Below are positions 1 through 8,549 of a stretch of DNA of 64,000 bases, piece after piece. The stretch comes from Sorangium cellulosum So0157-2 (GTDB taxonomy: Bacteria > Myxococcota_A > Polyangia > Polyangiales > Polyangiaceae), in assembly GCF_000418325.1 (NCBI RefSeq), contig NC_021658.1, forward strand, positions 5,443,501-5,507,500, written 5' to 3'. Made by a program: the position numbers and the translations under genes. The notes under the pieces were generated by a model. That model worked only from the letters and a program-made list of their open reading frames with translations. It made no database searches and was not told the origin of the DNA. Within the stretch, counting starts at the first letter, position 1; every line of letters begins with the position of its first letter.

Positions 1-2083
1 GCACTCGCGAGGGTAGGGGAACGGCTGGTCGTTCGGGCTCTCTCGTCAGTCCATACGACCATGCACCCGGCGTGACCTTGAGCGCGGCCACGCGAGTCCG
101 CAGGACGGACAGGTGATGGCGCTGACGCGCGACCCAGTCATGCGGCGAGAACTGAAATTGCAGCCCTGTGACGAGCGTGAGCTCCAGGGCTGCCTCCTCG
201 CGCGCCCCTGGCGGGGTGAGGCGCGACTCCAGCTCGTCGACGATCTGAAGGGGCGTGAACAGGGCGCCTCCCCGGATCTTCAGCTTCGCGTCCAGGCGCG
301 GCGCTCGGTTGCGAAGCCACGCCGACCACTGCTCGGGATCGGTGACGATGCGCTCCATCTTGCGTGTGGGCACGGCGATCCCGCCGGCCTGCGCGGCCTC
401 GGGCGGAAGCTCGACTTCCCACGGCACCTCCACGGTCTCGCGCAGCCCGGCGCCGGTGATGCGATCCAGCGCCTCCGCAGCGGCGGCGACGACCTCGGCG
501 TCGTCGTGTTCCAAGAATCGCAGCAGCGCCCCGAGCGACCCGACGTGACCGAAGCGGCCGAGGCTGCGCAGGACGTGGGCTACCGGGGCGGCGTTCGCCA
601 CGGCGAGCAGCCGATCGAGATCGCTCGCGCGCCCGACGAGGCAGAGGAGCGACATCGCCCTGTGGGCACGCGATGGCGACGTTCGCCCGTCGACCTCGCG
701 CCGCAGGAGCTGGACGGCTGGAGCGTGCCCGCGTCGGAGAAGCGACTCGAGCGCGACGAAGAAGAGATCGTCGTCGCTCGTCGTCGCGCAGATGCGCTCG
801 AGCTCGGCGACAGCATCGCGCCGAGGGAGCGCCGTGGCGAGGGCCCGCGCGGCCCGCAGGACGACCTCCGGTTCGGACCGATCGAGCAGCGAGGCGACGA
901 CCTCATCGGGGGTCTTGCCGCGAGCATGGAGGACGTCCAGCGCGAGGGCCACCAGCATCGGCCGCGCGCGCGCGCTCGCGCACAGGTCGGCCATGGCGTG
1001 GTCGATCGCCGGGCTCGGCGCCAACCAGAAGCCTTCGAACCAGCCCGGATGCTCCTCCGGTGCGCTCTGCTTCAACGTCATGATCGCCGCACCCACGGTG
1101 TCGCTGCCGTCGATGCAGCCGAGCGTCAGGGCGACGGCGAAGGCGCGATCGGGATCGGGACTCCTCGCCTCGGCGTGATACAACGACACGAGCGGCAGGA
1201 CCCCGCCGCCGAGCGCCGCGAACGCGTCGATGTCGTTGAGCAGCCGCTGCTCGAACGGCAGCTGGTCGAGCCAGCTCTCGATCGCATTGGGCTTGCGCAG
1301 CGTCCGGTAGGTGGCGATGTCCTCGAGGCAGTCGCGGGCGAGCCTGCGCAGCACCTCCACCTCGGGGATCGCGGGCTCATAAGCGTGAAGGGGCTCAGGC
1401 GCCTCCTCCGGCTCCTCAGCCTCCTCGGGCCTGTCGAGCTGCCGTGCGAGCTCGCCGGAAATGGCCTGTTCGGCGAGCGCCTTGAGCTCCGCCATCGTCC
1501 TCGGCCGCGGCAGGGCCGCCGACCTCGGCGCAGGCTCTGGCGCGGGCGCGAGCGGATCGACGTCGACGTGGGGTAGGAGCGGCGGCCGGGCGATGGCATG
1601 GAGCTCCGGCACGCCATCGCTCGCTCGGAACGGCCGCGGCGGGGGAGGCCCGGTGACCACGTACCCGCCCATGAGCTCCGACCTGCGCTCGAGCTGGATC
1701 CGGGCCACCTCGTCCGCCCCTCGCTCCAGCGCGGTGCGCGCGGCGGCGAGGTGGCCGAGCGCGCGCCCGAGCGCCTCGGCGTCGTCAGGGTCGCCAACCT
1801 GAGCGAGCAGCGCACGGGTCTCCGCCACCCGCGACGCGGCCTCGACCAAGCCGCTCTGGTGGACGGCCGCGAGCACCGAGCTGTCTAGGACGGCGTACGC
1901 GCACTGGATGACGTGGAGGAGCCGATCGCGGATGCCGTTTCGGTCGAAGCGCAGCGGGATGTCCGGCAGCGCGAAGAGCGCCTCTTCCACGGCGCTTCGC
2001 GCGAGGAGCGCCGCCGCGTGACCAGGACCCGGCGGCCCGCCGCTGCGACCCTCGATCGATTGCGGGCCCCCGGTCCCGGTCAT
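1..2083 (-). CDS. T6SS-associated HEAT-repeat protein (3' end outside window)
   Basis: Reading the minus strand from the ATG at 2083-2081, the frame stays open to position 1 (about 694 codons), so the gene runs off the left edge. The ATG overlaps the TGA of the ketosynthase-like gene as ATGA, indicating translational coupling. The first ~200 residues are helical and end in a Pro/Ala-rich linker. The rest is a series of short Ala/Leu-rich helical pairs of HEAT type, for example around LLRFLEHDDAEVVAAAAEAL. HEAT arrays of this kind (compare the TIGR02270 family) occur in myxobacterial and proteobacterial T6SS loci with unknown function. The HEAT fold and coupling are seen; the T6SS role is inferred from neighbours. 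The opposite strand carries only antisense ORFs. Confidence 0.75.
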   Translation of the reverse strand, partial: MTGTGGPQSIEGRSGGPPGPGHAAALLARSAVEEALFALPDIPLRFDRNGIRDRLLHVIQCAYAVLDSSVLAAVHQSGLVEAASRVAETRALLAQVGDPDDAEALGRALGHLAAARTALERGADEVARIQLERRSELMGGYVVTGPPPPRPFRASDGVPELHAIARPPLLPHVDVDPLAPAPEPAPRSAALPRPRTMAELKALAEQAISGELARQLDRPEEAEEPEEAPEPLHAYEPAIPEVEVLRRLARDCLEDIATYRTLRKPNAIESWLDQLPFEQRLLNDIDAFAALGGGVLPLVSLYHAEARSPDPDRAFAVALTLGCIDGSDTVGAAIMTLKQSAPEEHPGWFEGFWLAPSPAIDHAMADLCASARARPMLVALALDVLHARGKTPDEVVASLLDRSEPEVVLRAARALATALPRRDAVAELERICATTSDDDLFFVALESLLRRGHAPAVQLLRREVDGRTSPSRAHRAMSLLCLVGRASDLDRLLAVANAAPVAHVLRSLGRFGHVGSLGALLRFLEHDDAEVVAAAAEALDRITGAGLRETVEVPWEVELPPEAAQAGGIAVPTRKMERIVTDPEQWSAWLRNRAPRLDAKLKIRGGALFTPLQIVDELESRLTPPGAREEAALELTLVTGLQFQFSPHDWVARQRHHLSVLRTRVAALKVTPGAWSYGLTREPERPAVPLPSRV

Positions 2084-3162
2084 CCCGGCGTATCCTTGGC
2101 GATCAACATGGCGCCGCGCTCCGGGCCGTCGGAGTGTGTCGCTACGAGCGCGCAGTCGCCCGCCGCGCAACCCGTCTGCCAGCGCGCTGCGGCGATGGCG
2201 ACCATCATCGCGGCGCTCGCCGCCCCGAGATCACCCGTCTGGAGGAGCGGCTGATCGTGGACCGCCTCGGCGGTAAAGGCGAAGTGGTTCCGGGCGAACG
2301 CGGCGGCCCACTCGTCGACGCGGTGGCGCTCCTCGACCACGTCCGTGATCGCCCAGGGGATGCGGCGCTGGCGCTGGCCGACCGGGGACACGGCGCGCCG
2401 GACCGCACGCGTGATTCCGGTCGCGAGACACGGCTCGTCCGAACCAAAGGGGTGCGGCTCGTGCTCGCTCGCGGCCGAGAGGACCTGGCCGTAGCGGTAC
2501 AGCCCATCCGTGCGGCCCCGCCGCGCCAGCGTCACGAACGCCGCGCCCTCGCCCGGGATGAAGCCGTTCTCGGTGTCGAGGCTGTGCAGGCGCAGCGCCT
2601 GGTCGAGCCAGTCGAGCACGTCAGGATCGAAGTAGCTGTCGACCCCGCCTACCACGACCGCTGCGCGATCTCCCCGGCGAAGCTCGTCGAGCGCGAGCTC
2701 GAATGCCATCACGCTGCCCCCGCGGCCGTGGAGCACGACCCGGGAGCGATCGAGGTCGAAGGGCACCTGCGCGCGGGCAGCGAGGGCGGGGAGCAGGTGG
2801 TGCTTAAGCCGCGGGTCGAAGCCGGGCCGCGCCTCGTGCGGCAGCGAGAGGAAGACCGGCAAGGCCGGCAGCCCGGCGCGGCGTTGCTCTTGGACCGAGC
2901 GAAAGGGGTACGTCGCCTGCGCGAGCGCGGCGCCGCCGAGGGCGAGGAAGCGATCCAGGCCGATGACGTCGTCGCCGATGGACGGGAGCCGCGCGGTCGC
3001 GATGCTCTCACCGTTTTTATCGACCATGTGGCACGGTCGCGGATCCATCTTGAGCGCCCTGACGCTCATCGCGATCTGCAAGGCCGTGAGCCCGCACGGG
3101 GCGCGCGCGCCGACGCCGACGAGCACCGCATCGGCCGTGGGGAGGGGGACCGGATCGGCCAC
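2080..3162 (-). CDS. Beta-ketoacyl-synthase-like protein of T6SS cluster, probably non-catalytic
   Basis: The product has 360 residues, starting at GTG 3162-3160. It has thiolase/ketosynthase features: an N-terminal VGVGARAPCGLTALQ segment and, around 146-180, the strand-helix-strand block ending VVVGGVDSYFDP that corresponds to the ketosynthase core. The nucleophile elbow, normally Ala-Cys-Ser-Ser, reads GRGGS at 146-150, so the catalytic Cys appears absent. Ketosynthase-like proteins of unknown role are found beside DUF2169/DUF4150 genes in T6SS loci. Its stop overlaps the start of the HEAT gene (ATGA), so the two form an operon. It is divergent from the effector gene with 126 bp between them. 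A scaffold or effector-modifying role is possible; condensation activity is unlikely. Confidence 0.72.
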   Translation of the reverse strand: MADPVPLPTADAVLVGVGARAPCGLTALQIAMSVRALKMDPRPCHMVDKNGESIATARLPSIGDDVIGLDRFLALGGAALAQATYPFRSVQEQRRAGLPALPVFLSLPHEARPGFDPRLKHHLLPALAARAQVPFDLDRSRVVLHGRGGSVMAFELALDELRRGDRAAVVVGGVDSYFDPDVLDWLDQALRLHSLDTENGFIPGEGAAFVTLARRGRTDGLYRYGQVLSAASEHEPHPFGSDEPCLATGITRAVRRAVSPVGQRQRRIPWAITDVVEERHRVDEWAAAFARNHFAFTAEAVHDQPLLQTGDLGAASAAMMVAIAAARWQTGCAAGDCALVATHSDGPERGAMLIAKDTPG

Positions 3163-3288
3163 GCTCAGCGACTTTGACGAGGGCCAGCGCGCGCGTCAAC
3201 CCCTGCGCTTGACCCCGGGCGCCCGCTGCGGTTAGCTCTCTGGAAAGAGACCGAGTCGGGCGACGGGCGCAACGGCGGCGGGGAAGTC

Positions 3289-4035
3289 GTGGCGAACAAG
3301 GGCATCGGAAAGGCGCTGATGGCCGGGGGCGCGCTGGTCGGCGCGCCCGAGAAGGACACGCTCTGCAAGGCCTTCGAGAACGCGTCCAACGAATGGTGCA
3401 AGCTCTCGCCGGACCAGCGCAAGCAGCAAAGCTTCAACGATTACTTCTTCAAGCACCTCAACGACCCCAAGAGCGTCCCGGGCGGCGGCGCCCTCGCGTC
3501 CCAGATGAGCCGCGAGGTGCCCGGCATCATGGGGAGGGGGAGAAACTTTGCCGGGTGGGCGCAAAACCTCGCCGCCCAGGGCGCGTCGGCCGGTCCGGCT
3601 GGCAACCTGGCGTCGGCCATGCTCAGCGCCGCCGGGGCCGCCACGCTCGGCGTCTCCGGCGCCGCCGCGGTCCCGCACGGCGCGCAGGACGCGGCCCGAT
3701 TCGCCTCGCGCAACGCCTTCTGGAACCACTTGGGCGTCAATCCCAACATCTGGCAGCAGATCCGCCAGGCACGGGCCAAGAACCAGCGGCTCACCGGAGC
3801 GATGTGGCAGGCCATCAAGAAGGCCACGCACCGCCCGGTCTTCGCCGACGCCGTTTACAAGAACCGGGTCATGGAGCTCAAAGCCCCCGGGGACCGGCTG
3901 ACTGACGCGCAGGCGAAGGACGCGCAGGCGATGAGCGGCGGAAACGACCCTTACGTGGTGAGCTGCAAGGCCTGCGGTCTCAGGTGCGCGAGCCGTTGCC
4001 CCAAGTCGTTGCCCATCAAGAAAGCGGCGCCGTAG
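3289..4035 (+). CDS. Putative T6SS nuclease effector, PD-(D/E)XK / VRR-NUC-like C-terminus
   Basis: The product has 248 residues, with GTG start at 3289 and a purine-rich GGGGAAG just upstream. The N-terminal half is Ala/Gly-rich with hydrophobic helices near 95-130 (GNLASAMLSAAGAATLGVSG). The C-terminus contains FADAV (D187) followed by MELKAPGDRLTDAQ (E196-x-K198), the arrangement of a PD-(D/E)XK site in VRR-NUC-type domains, where K-x-P-G-D and a following Gln are typical. A tail with four cysteines (226, 229, 233, 237) may bind a metal. Position at the head of a plus-strand run containing a DUF3396 immunity-family gene and a DUF4150 tip gene suggests a secreted DNase. The fold assignment rests on motif reading only. 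Confidence 0.6.
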   Translation: MANKGIGKALMAGGALVGAPEKDTLCKAFENASNEWCKLSPDQRKQQSFNDYFFKHLNDPKSVPGGGALASQMSREVPGIMGRGRNFAGWAQNLAAQGASAGPAGNLASAMLSAAGAATLGVSGAAAVPHGAQDAARFASRNAFWNHLGVNPNIWQQIRQARAKNQRLTGAMWQAIKKATHRPVFADAVYKNRVMELKAPGDRLTDAQAKDAQAMSGGNDPYVVSCKACGLRCASRCPKSLPIKKAAP

Positions 4036-4064
4036 GACCGACCCACCGAGCCTGTGGAACCCTC

Positions 4065-4871
4065 ATGCCCCTGAACGGACTCGAATTCGTCGAACGGGAT
4101 CTCCTCGTCCAGTACCAGGCGAGCCGCGATCCCCAGGAGCTCCGGATCCACATCGAGACCGGCGCCGTCATCCACATGAAGGCCGCGCTTATCGCGCTCC
4201 GCGGGCCGTTCGACTGGATCAACTTTGGGGTCGCGGGCGGCGCCGAGTTCCCGCCGTGGGAGAGCCGCGCAGAGGAGATGGGCTTCGATTTTCTGGAGGA
4301 GCGGCCGAGCTGGGGCCCGGGCTACGATTTCACGCTCCGCGTCCAGTGCGTGAGCCACCGGTTCATCCGGCTGCTCATCGAGTCCTTGCGCATCAGCGGC
4401 TGGGGCAACCCCGTGCGCCGGATGGTGGTCGTCGGCTCGCTGCCGATCCAGGACCCCGCGACCAGCGTCACGGAGCGGGACATCCGCGCCGCCATCCACG
4501 ATCCGACCGCGTATCCCGGAGCATGGCCCGAGCGGGGGTTCCCCATCGAGCTCCTCGAATCGGTCCAGGGCGTGACCGTGGAGATCGAGCTCGTCGACAA
4601 GGTCTCGCCCAGCCTCCAGTTCGATGTGGACACGCTGCTGACGCTCTGGCCCAACGTGCTCATGAACTACCTCAACGATCGCGGTGAGAGCGTCGTGATC
4701 CAGGACATCGGCCCGCGCATCCCCCGGATCGCCCGCCGCAAGCGCACGGTCGTCGCCACGTACGACCACCTGCCGCACGCGCGGGAGCCGAGCCGGGCCG
4801 CCTTAGTTAACCTGCTCTCGCGCTTCCACCGCCGGGTGGCGCCCATCGCCTCCGCCCGGATTGCCATGTAG
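4065..4871 (+). CDS. Hypothetical protein downstream of T6SS effector (candidate immunity protein)
   Basis: The product has 268 residues. The ATG at 4065 is chosen because the in-frame upstream ATG at 3984 would overlap the effector gene by 52 bp. The sequence is a soluble, mixed alpha/beta protein with many aromatic and acidic residues, no signal peptide and no recognised domain. It lies 29 bp after the effector stop and 12 bp before the next gene, so co-transcription is likely. Position immediately after a putative toxin suggests immunity or chaperone function. That is inference from gene order alone. Confidence 0.55.
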   Translation: MPLNGLEFVERDLLVQYQASRDPQELRIHIETGAVIHMKAALIALRGPFDWINFGVAGGAEFPPWESRAEEMGFDFLEERPSWGPGYDFTLRVQCVSHRFIRLLIESLRISGWGNPVRRMVVVGSLPIQDPATSVTERDIRAAIHDPTAYPGAWPERGFPIELLESVQGVTVEIELVDKVSPSLQFDVDTLLTLWPNVLMNYLNDRGESVVIQDIGPRIPRIARRKRTVVATYDHLPHAREPSRAALVNLLSRFHRRVAPIASARIAM

Positions 4872-4883
4872 ATTACCGTCCCG

Positions 4884-6041
4884 ATGAGCCGAACGACCGC
4901 CAAGAAGACGAGCACGAAACAGGAAGCCGGGCAGGCGGCGAGGCCGGCCGGGGAGATCCCGGTCCTCTGGCCCGAGGAGCTGCGCGCCGGCCTCGAGGTG
5001 AAGAGGGGCCGCGGAGCGCCGCCCAAGGCCAGGAAGGTCCGGGCGAGCGACTTCTGGGCCTCCCTCTGCGAGGGCCACCTGACGACCTCGACGTCGTGGC
5101 AGTGGGCGCCGGATCGGGCGGACGAGGCGTGCCGGCGCCTGCTGCAGGAGGCCATGGCGGCCCTCCGCGAAGGGACGATGATCGTGGATCGGGCGACACC
5201 CGAGCTCGCGGGGGCGACCCGCCACGTGGCCGTCGTGTCGGTCGACAACATGCCCAGGCTGATCGACTTCTGGGCCCAGGCCCGGGGCGTCGCCTTCGCG
5301 CTCCGGGCGCTCTTCGCCTCCTGGCGGTTCTCGATCGAGATGCCCTCCTGGCCTGGGCCAGTGTGGATCGCGCGCGGCTTCCTGAGCGAGGAGCGCCTCG
5401 ACAGCGACTTCCGGGGCTCGTCTTCGCCGGCGCTGCGGATGCGGGCCCTCCTCGCGGGGGCGGACGACGCCACGTACGCGGCGTGCCTGAAGGAGGCGGC
5501 CTCGCTGCGCGAGGCGGCTCCCTTCCACATGCGCGCGGCCGTCGCCGTGCTCTTCCCTGAGCAGACGATCTGGGTCGACGAGAGCTGCCGGGAGGCCCTG
5601 GCCATCGTCGATCAGCCTATCTGGCACCGCTCCGTGGTGCTCCATCTCCTCGCGTGCGCCGCGGACCTCGATCTTGCCCTGGCTTGCGCGGCCAGAATGG
5701 ACCCCCACACGGTGGCGACCGTCGCCGACGAGCTGGCCGCGACGTTCGGTCCGGGGATCATCGACCTGCTCCTCCGGATCTTCGCGACCGATGACTGGGC
5801 CTACAAGGAGGACCGGGGCCTCGTCGCCAAGGTCCTCTCGATTTTCGGCACGGATCGCGTCGCGGGCGCGATGATGGAGTGCCTGAAGAGCAAGGGCCTG
5901 CGCGAGGTCGGGCAGGCGTGGTGCGCGCGCTTTCCGGACCTGGCCCGGCCGGAGCTCGAGAAGCTCGCCGCGAAGAGATCGAAGATGGCGCCGATCGCGG
6001 CCGAGGTCCTCGCCTCCCTGCCGGCCAGGTCTCCGGCGTGA
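4884..6041 (+). CDS. Hypothetical protein, possibly helical-repeat, in T6SS effector operon
   Basis: The product has 385 residues. After a basic, low-complexity N-terminus (about 1-25) the protein is mostly amphipathic helices rich in Ala, Leu and Arg, resembling degenerate HEAT-like pairs in the last 150 residues. No catalytic motif, membrane segment or signal peptide is visible. The gene starts 12 bp after the previous stop and ends 13 bp before the DUF3396 gene, so it belongs to the same operon. I do not recognise the family. A chaperone or adaptor of the effector is one possibility. Confidence 0.55.
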   Translation: MSRTTAKKTSTKQEAGQAARPAGEIPVLWPEELRAGLEVKRGRGAPPKARKVRASDFWASLCEGHLTTSTSWQWAPDRADEACRRLLQEAMAALREGTMIVDRATPELAGATRHVAVVSVDNMPRLIDFWAQARGVAFALRALFASWRFSIEMPSWPGPVWIARGFLSEERLDSDFRGSSSPALRMRALLAGADDATYAACLKEAASLREAAPFHMRAAVAVLFPEQTIWVDESCREALAIVDQPIWHRSVVLHLLACAADLDLALACAARMDPHTVATVADELAATFGPGIIDLLLRIFATDDWAYKEDRGLVAKVLSIFGTDRVAGAMMECLKSKGLREVGQAWCARFPDLARPELEKLAAKRSKMAPIAAEVLASLPARSPA

Positions 6042-6054
6042 TCGCGGGCGACCC

Positions 6055-7098
6055 ATGAGCGTCGTGCTGGTCAAGGGAGACGACCCGTCCCTTCTCGCCG
6101 AGCAGGACGGGGAGCCGCGCCTCCATCGCGTGCTCGGAGCCTACCTCCACTTGGAGCCGCTCGAAGCCGATGACGAGGACCGGCTCGACCGCGCTTCGGC
6201 CCGGCTCGCTGCCGCCCTCGGCCCCGAGCTCCGGTGGACCCACGCGTCGGTCCTCCCGGGCGTGCAGCGGTATCGGCCCACCGATCTCGATTTCATCTCG
6301 GGATCGGTCTCCGCCCTTCCCCAGCCCCAGACCGGGAGGACGCTGGAGGAGCAGTTCCTTGCGGCGGACCTCGGACAACTCGCCCGGAACGATCTGGAGG
6401 TTCACATCCAAGGTGGGGACAACCCCGAGGCGGCCCACCCGATCTCGATCCGGTGCTGGGCCGAGATCGTGGGCATCATCCCGGGCGACGCGAACTACAC
6501 CTTCTTCCCGGTGCTCGCCTTCACCGTGCCCGAGACCTGGCCGCTCGATGCGCTCCGGCAGCTCGTCCTCGACACGGCGGCGGAGCTCCGGGTTCGCTGG
6601 GGCAACCTGGGCCTGACCTACGCGAGCTGGGACGTCTACGACGTCGAAACTGCTGCCAGGGCGCGCTACGCCCACGCCCGGCGTCATCCAGGCTTCGACG
6701 TGGGCGAGTACGTGCGCTGCGTACACTGGTTCCATGAGAAAATTAGAACTGTAAGCTGGATTACTATTCTCGGTCCGACGATGATCGCCGAGCTCCGTCC
6801 CGAGCAGCGCGTCGCCCTCGATCGGCGGCCTTTGCTCTACACCGGCAGCGTCGGGCCGAACCTGGTGATCCAGGCCGGCGCCGCGCCCGAGGCGGGGGAC
6901 AGGAACCGCCTCAACTTTCCGCCGGCTTACGCCGAGGTCGATCGGGTCCTGCGCCCTCAGCGCGCCTCCCGCGGCGCGGACATGCTGTGGCTCAACCCTT
7001 GGAAAGAGGCGACGATCGAGGAGTGGCTGCGGCGCTTTGAGGGGGCGAGCACGCTGTCGGGGCGCCCGGGCGGAGGGCGCTGGCCATCGCCGACGTGA
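6055..7098 (+). CDS. DUF3396 type VI immunity-family protein
   Basis: The product has 347 residues. The C-terminal two thirds carry the pattern of DUF3396 proteins: FFPVLAFTVP near 150, RHPGFDVGEYV near 205, RTVSWITILGP near 230, and NLVIQAGAAPEAGDRN near 270 followed by AYAEVDRVLRPQR. DUF3396 proteins are annotated as immunity proteins in T6SS effector loci. The gene follows a putative nuclease effector and precedes the DUF4150/DUF2169 pair, so it probably protects the producer, with the partner effector unproven. Codons around 6736-6780 are unusually AT-rich for this window (ATT, AGA, ACT, GTA), although the protein motif is intact. Confidence 0.75.
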   Translation: MSVVLVKGDDPSLLAEQDGEPRLHRVLGAYLHLEPLEADDEDRLDRASARLAAALGPELRWTHASVLPGVQRYRPTDLDFISGSVSALPQPQTGRTLEEQFLAADLGQLARNDLEVHIQGGDNPEAAHPISIRCWAEIVGIIPGDANYTFFPVLAFTVPETWPLDALRQLVLDTAAELRVRWGNLGLTYASWDVYDVETAARARYAHARRHPGFDVGEYVRCVHWFHEKIRTVSWITILGPTMIAELRPEQRVALDRRPLLYTGSVGPNLVIQAGAAPEAGDRNRLNFPPAYAEVDRVLRPQRASRGADMLWLNPWKEATIEEWLRRFEGASTLSGRPGGGRWPSPT

Positions 7099-7147
7099 CC
7101 TGCGGTCGCGGCGGCCCCCCGTCGAGACGGTATGGTAGGCTCACGCA

Positions 7148-7516
7148 ATGCCGCTCCTCAGCGCGAACAAGCTCGTCGCGAGCGTCTCATCGGGCCACAC
7201 CTGCGTGACGACCGGCCCCAACGACGTCTGCAAGACGCCCACGCCGGGCGGCCCGGTCCCCATGCCCTACCCGAATGTGGCGGCGACCCTGACGCCCGGG
7301 CCAGGCTACACCACAAAGACGCTGGTGACGGGGACGCCGATGTACACCAAGAAATCGAAGACGGCCCTGTCGAACGGCGATCAGCCCGGCGTCGCGTTCG
7401 GCGTTCTCAGCAACAAGATCATGGGCATGTGCGAGGTGATCATGGCCTCCACAGACGTGAAGGCCGAGGGCGGAGGCGTGGTGAGGACGCTCGATACGAC
7501 CGACACCAACGGCTGA
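7148..7516 (+). CDS. DUF4150 PAAR-like T6SS spike-tip protein
   Basis: The product has 122 residues and is full-length for the family. It has DUF4150 hallmarks: a Pro-rich segment PGGPVPMPYPNVA near 35, then Thr/Gly-rich strands, and a GDQPGVAFGVLSNKIMG motif around 75-95. DUF4150 proteins resemble PAAR proteins, which cap the VgrG spike and recruit effectors. The gene is 12 bp upstream of the DUF2169 gene, the usual pairing, so it likely works with one of the three VgrG proteins encoded just downstream on the other strand. Confidence 0.88.
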   Translation: MPLLSANKLVASVSSGHTCVTTGPNDVCKTPTPGGPVPMPYPNVAATLTPGPGYTTKTLVTGTPMYTKKSKTALSNGDQPGVAFGVLSNKIMGMCEVIMASTDVKAEGGGVVRTLDTTDTNG

Positions 7517-7528
7517 TCCGGTCTCCCC

Positions 7529-8539
7529 ATGGACCTCGCCTACTTCGGTCCGGGGAAGCACTTCGCCTTTCCTTACAAGGACAAAGCGGCCAGGGAGACG
7601 CTCGTCGTCGTCCTTAAGTACACTTTCAAAATCGGTCCCTCGGGGAGGGCTGAGTTCGACGAGGACGCGGCGGCGCCTTCTCCCATTGACGAGTACAACG
7701 GCACCGACGCGTCGCGGGCGAGCATCCGGCGGCCCTCGGATCTCTACGAGCACAAGCCCGGCACCGACGTGATCCTCGTTGGCCACGCGCACGCGCCGCT
7801 CCGGGGGAGCGCGACGCACGTCGACGTCTCGCTGCGCGTCGGGCCTATCGCCAAGACGGTGCGCGCCCATGGGCCGCGCGTCTGGAAGCAGGGTCTCCGC
7901 GGCGGCCTTGCGCCAGGCCCCACGCGGCCGATTCAGGAGCCGGTCCCCCTGCTGTACGAGCTCGCCTGGGGCGGCCTCGATCTCTCCGACCCCGAGCGGC
8001 CGGTGGGAGAGCCCCGCAACCTGGTGGGCCGCGGCGTGGCGCCGGACCCGGCGAAGCTCGTCGGGCAGCCGGCGGCCCAGCTCGAGGACCCGGCGCACCC
8101 CCTCGACGGCCGGAGCCCCGCGCCCGCCAGCTTCGGCGCCATCCACCGCCACTGGCAGCCTCGCGCCGCGTTCGCGGGGACCTACGACGACGCCTGGATG
8201 GAGAGCAAGATGCCTCTGCCTCCGGACGACTACGACCCCCGCTTCAACGTCTCGGTACCCCACGACCAGTGGTCGCCCGCGCCGCTCCGAGGCGACGAGC
8301 CGATAGAGATCCGCGGCGCCACGCCCGAGGGCCTGTGGCGCTTCCAGCTCCCGCGCATCGCCCCGGGCTTCTCGTCGCGCGCGCGCGGCGCGCGGGCCGA
8401 GCACCGTTCCCACCTCGACACGATCTTCATCGACGCCGACCGCTCTCGGGTCGAGCTCACCTGGCGCGCCCAGGTCCCGATGCCGCGCAAATACGAGCTC
8501 CTCGAGCGGGTCTACATCGTCGAGAAGCAGATCGTCTGA
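7529..8539 (+). CDS. DUF2169 T6SS adaptor/chaperone
   Basis: The product has 336 residues. The N-terminus (FAFPYKDKAARETLVVVLKYTF), the central ELAWGG...P...N..G motif around 148-172, and the terminal block around HLDTIFIDADRSRVELTWRA are DUF2169 features. Members act as adaptors loading PAAR- or VgrG-linked effectors, and they typically sit next to DUF4150 genes as here. The gene is convergent with vgrG1, with stops only about 10 bp apart. It is probably the last gene of the plus-strand effector/tip operon. Confidence 0.88.
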   Translation: MDLAYFGPGKHFAFPYKDKAARETLVVVLKYTFKIGPSGRAEFDEDAAAPSPIDEYNGTDASRASIRRPSDLYEHKPGTDVILVGHAHAPLRGSATHVDVSLRVGPIAKTVRAHGPRVWKQGLRGGLAPGPTRPIQEPVPLLYELAWGGLDLSDPERPVGEPRNLVGRGVAPDPAKLVGQPAAQLEDPAHPLDGRSPAPASFGAIHRHWQPRAAFAGTYDDAWMESKMPLPPDDYDPRFNVSVPHDQWSPAPLRGDEPIEIRGATPEGLWRFQLPRIAPGFSSRARGARAEHRSHLDTIFIDADRSRVELTWRAQVPMPRKYELLERVYIVEKQIV

Positions 8540-8549
8540 GCGCGGAGCG

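Noticed and set aside
113..1576. Plus-strand open frame of 487 codons
   Set aside because: Antisense to the HEAT-repeat gene, which is open on the minus strand from 2083 to the edge.
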